Below, piece by piece: positions 59,603 through 64,000 of a DNA stretch of 64,000 nt. The translations under genes were made by a program, and so were the position numbers. Numbering within the stretch: the stretch's first letter is position 1; the number at the start of each line of letters is the position of its first letter. Below the pieces are notes generated by a model. It was not told where the DNA came from. It saw only the letters and a program-made list of their open reading frames with translations, and ran no database searches. Source of the stretch: Homalodisca vitripennis (Eukaryota > Arthropoda > Insecta > Hemiptera > Cicadellidae); assembly GCF_021130785.1 (NCBI RefSeq), contig NC_060215.1, forward strand, positions 119,808,501-119,872,500, written 5' to 3'.

Positions 59603-62458
59603 ATGGTTTATCCTGTTTCAGCGAATAATTTCAAAATATTTAATTTAAATATTAGAAGTTTAAGGAAACATTTTGACGAACTAATAGTCTACTTGAACAG
59701 TTTGCCTTTTTCATATAACATTATATCGTTAACGGAGGTTTGGATAAAGAGCGGCGAGGAACATCGTTATCAGCTGCCAGGATACGACATGATATTCCAA
59801 CCCAGGCCGGACAACTAGGCGGGCGGCGTGGTGGTGTACGTGGATGTTGACCTTCCCCACACTCACAGCTGTTATCTGTTCGCTACATCGGAGCTCGTTA
59901 ACGTTACCTTTAATCTCTCTGTTGATAATCATCTTGTTCAGTTTTCACTTTTTGCAATATATAGGCAATGTAAATTCAATTTTAATCAGTTTAAAAATGA
60001 TTTCGAGGTTATTTTAAGTAAATCCTGTAATCCTACTAGTATAATAGGTGATATTAATATTTGCTTGTTGAAGGATAAAGGCTCCGGGAGGGATTATTTA
60101 AACTTAATCTCGTCTTATGGCTTTGAAAGTTTAATAAGCAAACCTACTAGAATATTTAATAACTGTATATCCTGTATAGATCATATACTTGTGAGAAACT
60201 CAAAAGAAATTGAATTTGACAGTTGTGTCTTGGAGCTGAATATAACAGATCATTACGCTTTAGATTTAAGGTTGTTGGGAGTTGACAAGCAAAGATCAAA
60301 AATAATATTTTGTTCTGTTTTGGATCAGAAAATGCTCAAAAGACAATTGCATTTGGCTGACTGGAGTTCAATTTTTGGTAATAATGATGTAAATTTGACT
60401 GTCTCGAACTTTTATAAAGTCTATTACGATTGTGTCAATGCATCGAGCACTCTGAAAAAAATAAATAGCAATAATAGGAAAAGAAAAGAATGGATTACAG
60501 ATTACGTTATTAACTTAGTACATGAAAAGAACCGATTATTTGAAATTTTTAAAAAAGACAGGGACAATTTAGAGAAAAGCAATTCATATAAAAGGTATTC
60601 AAGACATGTAGCAAGGCACATAAAAAGAGCCAAGCTTACTTATTTTTCAAAATTGATTAACAACTGTAACGGTGACTCAAAAAAGTACTGGGATGTAATA
60701 AAAAAAGTCGTAAAGGGGAACAAAAAGTCTTTAAATAATATCCAAGTGGGAGATGTGGTGATGAATGTTAATGGTAACGAAAAAATTGTAGCTAATGAGT
60801 TTAACTCATATTTTACAAGTATTATTCCGAGTCTGCGATCTGAAGCTTTTGGTTGTGATTTATTTAATGATAATATTTCAGAATGCAATGTGCACCTTGA
60901 AGGCCTTGATTGTAGCCTTGATGAAGTGGTACATGCCATTAAATCACTAAAAAATAAAGTTAGTAGTGGGGTTGATGGTATAAGTAGCAGAACAGTTAAG
61001 GAAAATATGAATATTTTTGCCCCTTTGTTGTTACATATTTTTAGAGAATCGTTAAGTTTAGGAATTTTTCCTGATACTTTTAAGGTAGCTATTGTAGTAC
61101 CAATTTATAAGACAGGTGTTGTCTCTAGTGTTTCATCATACCGTCCGATCTCTGTAATAAACACAATAGCTAAGGTATTTGAACTAGTAATAAAAACCAA
61201 GTTACTAGATTACTTTTTTGAGAGGTCCTTGTTCTCCAGAAATCAGTTTGGCTTTCTGAAGGACAAAGGTACAGATATAGCCATAGAAAAACATATAAGT
61301 TGCATTACTAACTCTATAAATAAAAATAAGTACACACTTGCAATTTACTTGGATATTCAGAAGGCATTTGATGCTTTGGATATTAATATATTAATAAATA
61401 AATTAAGATTGTATGGTATAGGAGGTAACGCACTAAAGTGGTTTGGATCCTTTTGCTACCATAGAAGACAGGTTGTCAGGGTGAACAAGGTTTTGAGTGA
61501 TGCAATGTATTTGCGCTACGGCACACCACAAGGGGGGGTTTTAGGGCCTATAATGTTTTTAGTATACATAAACGATATGTTAAGTCTGAATTTTAATTCA
61601 TCAATCTTTGCTTATGCTGATGACACAGCTTTGGTGTGCTCAGCTTACAACAGAGACTCATTAAAATACAAAATTCATAGAGATTTTGAACAAATCTCTG
61701 CTTGGCTAATTCAAAATAAGTTACTCATTAACTCATCAAAATCTAAGTGCATAATGTTTTTTGACTGTGATATTTCTAAGGAAACTCTAAAAAATACCTT
61801 TGATTTGGTTTGCCATAAACACCAATGTTTGTATTCTTGTACATGTGAAAATATTGAAATAGTCGCATCTGTTAAGTATCTAGGGCTTCATGTTGACCAA
61901 TACTTAAAATGGGATCAGCACGCTAATTACCTGTCGAAAAAACTTAATAAGATTAACTACGGGCTGTACCATATGAAAAAGTTTGTTGGTGGTGACCATT
62001 TAAGAACTCTCTACTTGGCGTGGTTTGAGAGTACCCTGAGGTGTGGTTTAATTCATTATGTAGGAACCTACCCAACCATAATCAGGAACATTATAATGTG
62101 TCAGAGACTTGCACTGCGCACGGTTTATGGGTTAAGGCGGATGGAGAGCATGAGTTATTTGTTTTCTGAACATAATATTTTGAAATTTGAACAGTTATAT
62201 GTTTATAGCGCTGTAATGCATGTTTATAAATTTTTACAACAATATAAGTTTAGAGAAATTAATAGAGTTACTCGCAGTACACAATACATGTTTCTTGAAA
62301 CGCCATTTTTTGTAAAGGAAGTTTGTAGAAAACAACTATGCTATCAGGGACCTACAATGTTTAATTCAGTAGTGCAGTATTATGGAAACAGCATAGTATT
62401 TGAAACTAAGCCAAAGGTGAAGATGAAGGTAATATCTTTTGTAGTAAACACAATTTAA
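59603..62458 (+). pseudogene. LINE ORF2: endonuclease and reverse transcriptase, one in-frame stop
   Basis: A 952-codon frame with a single TAG at codon 72 (59816-59818). Endonuclease: FNLNIRSLRKHFDEL, IISLTEVWIKS (Glu), IIGDINICLL, CIDHILVRN and ITDHYALDL. RT: YRPISVINTIAKVFEL, NQFGFLKDKGTDIAIE, LAIYLDIQKAFDALDI, GTPQGGVLGPIMFLVYINDM, FAYADDTALVCSAYN (about 61607-61650), LLINSSKSKCIMFFDC and VKYLGLHVDQYLKWDQH. A Cys/His cluster (CHKHQCLYSCTC, about 61812-61846) lies between motif E and the thumb. All catalytic residues are present, so loss of function rests on the stop and the truncated ORF1. Confidence 0.93.
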
Positions 62459-62983
62459 TGATAGGAATATGGGATTTTTTAGGGCAAATTTGTTTTTGTT
62501 TTTAAACTTATGTGACTTATTCTCTTTGCATGTTCGTGGTTCTAGTCAAAGTTGTTGCATTGTTCGAGTTGTTCACTTTGGCCTTGTTATTTGTTATGCT
62601 GTTATTTACTATAGATATATTTATGGAGTATATAATATTTATTTTTGTGTAGGCTACTTGAGGAAGTTTATTGTTGTTGTTGTTGTTATTTGTTGCACTG
62701 TTGATAAATATATATTTGTTGTTAAACCTTATTGTTATTTGTTATCGATTATGAAGTTTATAAAATTGCTGTTACCATGTTATATATTTTATATCATATA
62801 ATAATTATTTGTATATCTTGCTATAGCTGTTATAAATCACGTAATTACTGTCGTAAGGACATTGTATAAATTATTAGTTTATATAGTACATGTATAATAA
62901 TTACTTCAATCCCACGCGCAACCTATGAGTTGCATGGGAACAATAGAAAAATGTATTGCATGTTATTCCTGAATAAAGATGAT
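62459..62983 (+). other. LINE copy D 3' untranslated region
   Basis: Very T-rich; the open frame at 62469-62801 is compositional and not conserved in copy B. It ends with a short GC-rich hairpin-like block (CCCACGCGCAACC...TTGCATGGGAA) and AATAAAGATG, features repeated at the end of every copy of the family here. Confidence 0.7.
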
Positions 62984-63004
62984 TTGAACTTGAACTTGAA
63001 CTTG

Positions 63005-63006
<2 letters not shown>

Positions 63007-63088
<82 letters not shown>
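63007..63088. repeat. (CA)n microsatellite
   Basis: Follows the TTGAAC tail of LINE copy D and precedes LINE copy E. Confidence 0.97.
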
Positions 63089-63090
<2 letters not shown>

Positions 63091-63248
63091 AATATAGAAC
63101 AATAATAATAATATAGTAATGAACAATAATATAGATTAAAATGTTCCCGCGCGCACCTTGCATGGTGCATTGGGAAAATACATTGTGAAATTATGAATTT
63201 TTTTGAATAAAGATGGTTGTGAACTGTGTGTGAACTGTGAACACACTG

Positions 63249-63250
<2 letters not shown>
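63089..63250 (+). mobile_element. LINE copy E, 3' fragment
   Basis: Twin of the fragment at 23518-23683: CGCGCACCTTGCATGGTGCA, TTGAATAAAGATG and GTGAACTGTG-type tail, then (CA)n at 63251-63328. It forms the first part of the 650-bp direct duplication. Confidence 0.85.
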
Positions 63251-63333
<83 letters not shown>

Positions 63334-63763
63334 TTATATCTATATAGTACTCATAGACTACAACAATAATCATACAACTTGAAAATGTTAACAGCACTAA
63401 TTTTACACATGCAGGTTATAGAGAAATCTTTGCTAAATATTTCACTAAAGACATCACAACATACAAAAATATTACTTCACAACTATACGTTATCTTCCTA
63501 ATTTACCATCTATGCTAACTGCTATGCTTAAAAATACATAGCTGATAACAGTTTACGTTAATTACCGGATTTTAAATTTACATGGCTATTGGCTTTAACA
63601 GATATCTGTGGGTAGGTATTTTATATAGTACTAGCTTCATAATATTTTATCCAAAAGTAACATATATTGTAACTAGAGTTTAATTTCAAAGGATCTTTGT
63701 GCATACCAAAAAGGTTAAGTGCGAGAACACAAGTGAAAGTGAAATACGGTCATCTTACTCAAC
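63089..63763 (+). repeat. Right copy of the 650-bp direct duplication
   Basis: Matches 23518-24162 apart from (CA)n length, a few substitutions (for example T/C near 63460 and G/A near 63689) and a small insertion near 63357. This copy is the one in native context because it leads straight into the gene B start codon. Confidence 0.9.
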
Positions 63764-63768
63764 TCAAG
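63329..63768 (+). promoter_or_regulatory. Upstream region and 5' UTR of host gene B
   Basis: Unique host DNA between the last (CA)n and the ATG at 63769. A TATA-like TTTTATATAG lies at about 63620 and the last 70 bases (AAGTGCGAGAACACAAGTGA) are probably 5' UTR. No start site can be fixed from sequence alone. A near-identical copy without the gene is at 23738-24162. Confidence 0.45.
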
Positions 63769-63829
63769 ATGGCAACGAAGCAGACTTGGACGGTGAATCT
63801 AGGTCTACAGTCTACAGCTAATGTTCAAG
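63769..63829 (+). CDS. Host gene B, first coding exon
   Basis: ATG in a good context (AAGATGG) opens 20 codons, MATKQTWTVNLGLQSTANVQ, plus one base before the donor GTAAGC at 63830. A protein start, splice donor and lack of similarity to nearby transposons support a real host exon. Twenty residues are too few to recognise the family. The rest of the gene lies beyond the window. Confidence 0.6.
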
Positions 63830-64000
63830 GTAAGCTTCGTTCATAATTCTTCTTAGAGCCTATTAAACATGAGAATACTAACACCGAAATATTGTGTTAA
63901 TAGACAGATAAATCAAAACAAAACTATTGGACAGACCAACAGTGTGTTGAGTTTTGAGCAATAGAACCAGAGCTAGCATATGAAACCTGCAAATATGTTT
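63830..64000 (+). other. Start of gene B intron 1
   Basis: AT-rich sequence after the donor GTAAGC; no second exon is visible before the window ends. Confidence 0.5.

Larger units (their letters stand above)
59029..63006 (+). mobile_element. CR1-like LINE copy D, nearly complete
   Basis: Contains the C-terminal part of ORF1 (to 59574), all of ORF2 (59603-62458), a 3' UTR with CCCACGCGCAACCTATGAGT and GCATGGGAAC, the signal CCTGAATAAAGATG and (TTGAAC)n ending at 63006. It is bordered on both sides by (CA)n. The only obvious lesion in ORF2 is a TAG at 59816-59818. ORF1 lacks its N-terminus, so the copy is 5'-truncated inside ORF1. Confidence 0.9.

Noticed and set aside
62469..62801. 110-codon hydrophobic frame after LINE ORF2
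   Set aside because: T-rich 3' UTR; not preserved in the sister copy B and no motif.

Overview
The window is a piece of a repeat-rich, AT-rich arthropod nuclear genome, most likely an insect. Evidence: spliced host exons with GT/AG borders, CR1-, Jockey- and Gypsy-type retrotransposons, hAT and piggyBac DNA transposons, a Maverick/Polinton, and long (CA)n, (TA)n and (GA)n tracts. There is no bacterial operon structure. Species cannot be told from the sequence; nothing here excludes contamination-free single-organism origin.

Host genes. I could assemble two partial host genes by reading splice sites. Gene A lies on the minus strand with four exons at 19879-19958, 19421-19616, 10671-10796 and 2862-2950 (last, with stop). 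All three introns join in compatible phase, and the product is an unrecognised coiled-coil protein. Its introns (about 8.6 and 7.7 kb) are filled with LINE remnants, and a hAT element sits one base beyond its stop codon. Gene B starts near the right edge on the plus strand (first coding exon 63769-63829).

Region 1-24 kb, gene A and its transposons: hAT foldback element (988-2852, 8-bp TSD); several broken LINEs (2976-9640); a 268-bp direct duplication (10051-10561); a CR1-like LINE with an SGNH esterase ORF1 (about 11966-17830, minus), itself split by a 2-kb non-autonomous DNA transposon (12364-14398); a 5'-truncated LINE with a 12-bp TSD (18022-19181); and a TTAA-flanked piggyBac-like element (20011-23170) with palindromic subterminal repeats.

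Region 24-56 kb, a Maverick/Polinton folded into a giant inverted repeat. Left arm 24184-38336 and right arm 39345-46917 are near-identical around a 1-kb spacer that carries an ATPase remnant and a jelly-roll-like capsid gene. Each arm holds polB, integrase, a zinc-ribbon protein and a BRO-N/DUF3627 protein. Beyond the right arm lie the polB N-terminus, a C2H2 protein and a small 100-aa protein. Three later insertions broke it: Gypsy-A (27289-36613, left arm), an unclassified 2.7-kb insertion (40096-42793, right arm) and Gypsy-B (47613-54418, in polB). Most Maverick genes start at a shared TAAATG motif resembling poxvirus/NCLDV late promoters. No terminal inverted repeats or major capsid gene of the Maverick are present.

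Region 56-63.3 kb, a head-to-tail cluster of CR1-like LINE copies, all plus-strand and all embedded in (CA)n tracts. It includes one nearly complete copy with a single in-frame stop in ORF2. A roughly 650-bp segment (LINE fragment, (CA)n and the gene B upstream region) occurs at both 23518-24162 and 63089-63763, so the whole 39-kb Maverick/LINE block sits between two direct copies of gene B's upstream DNA.
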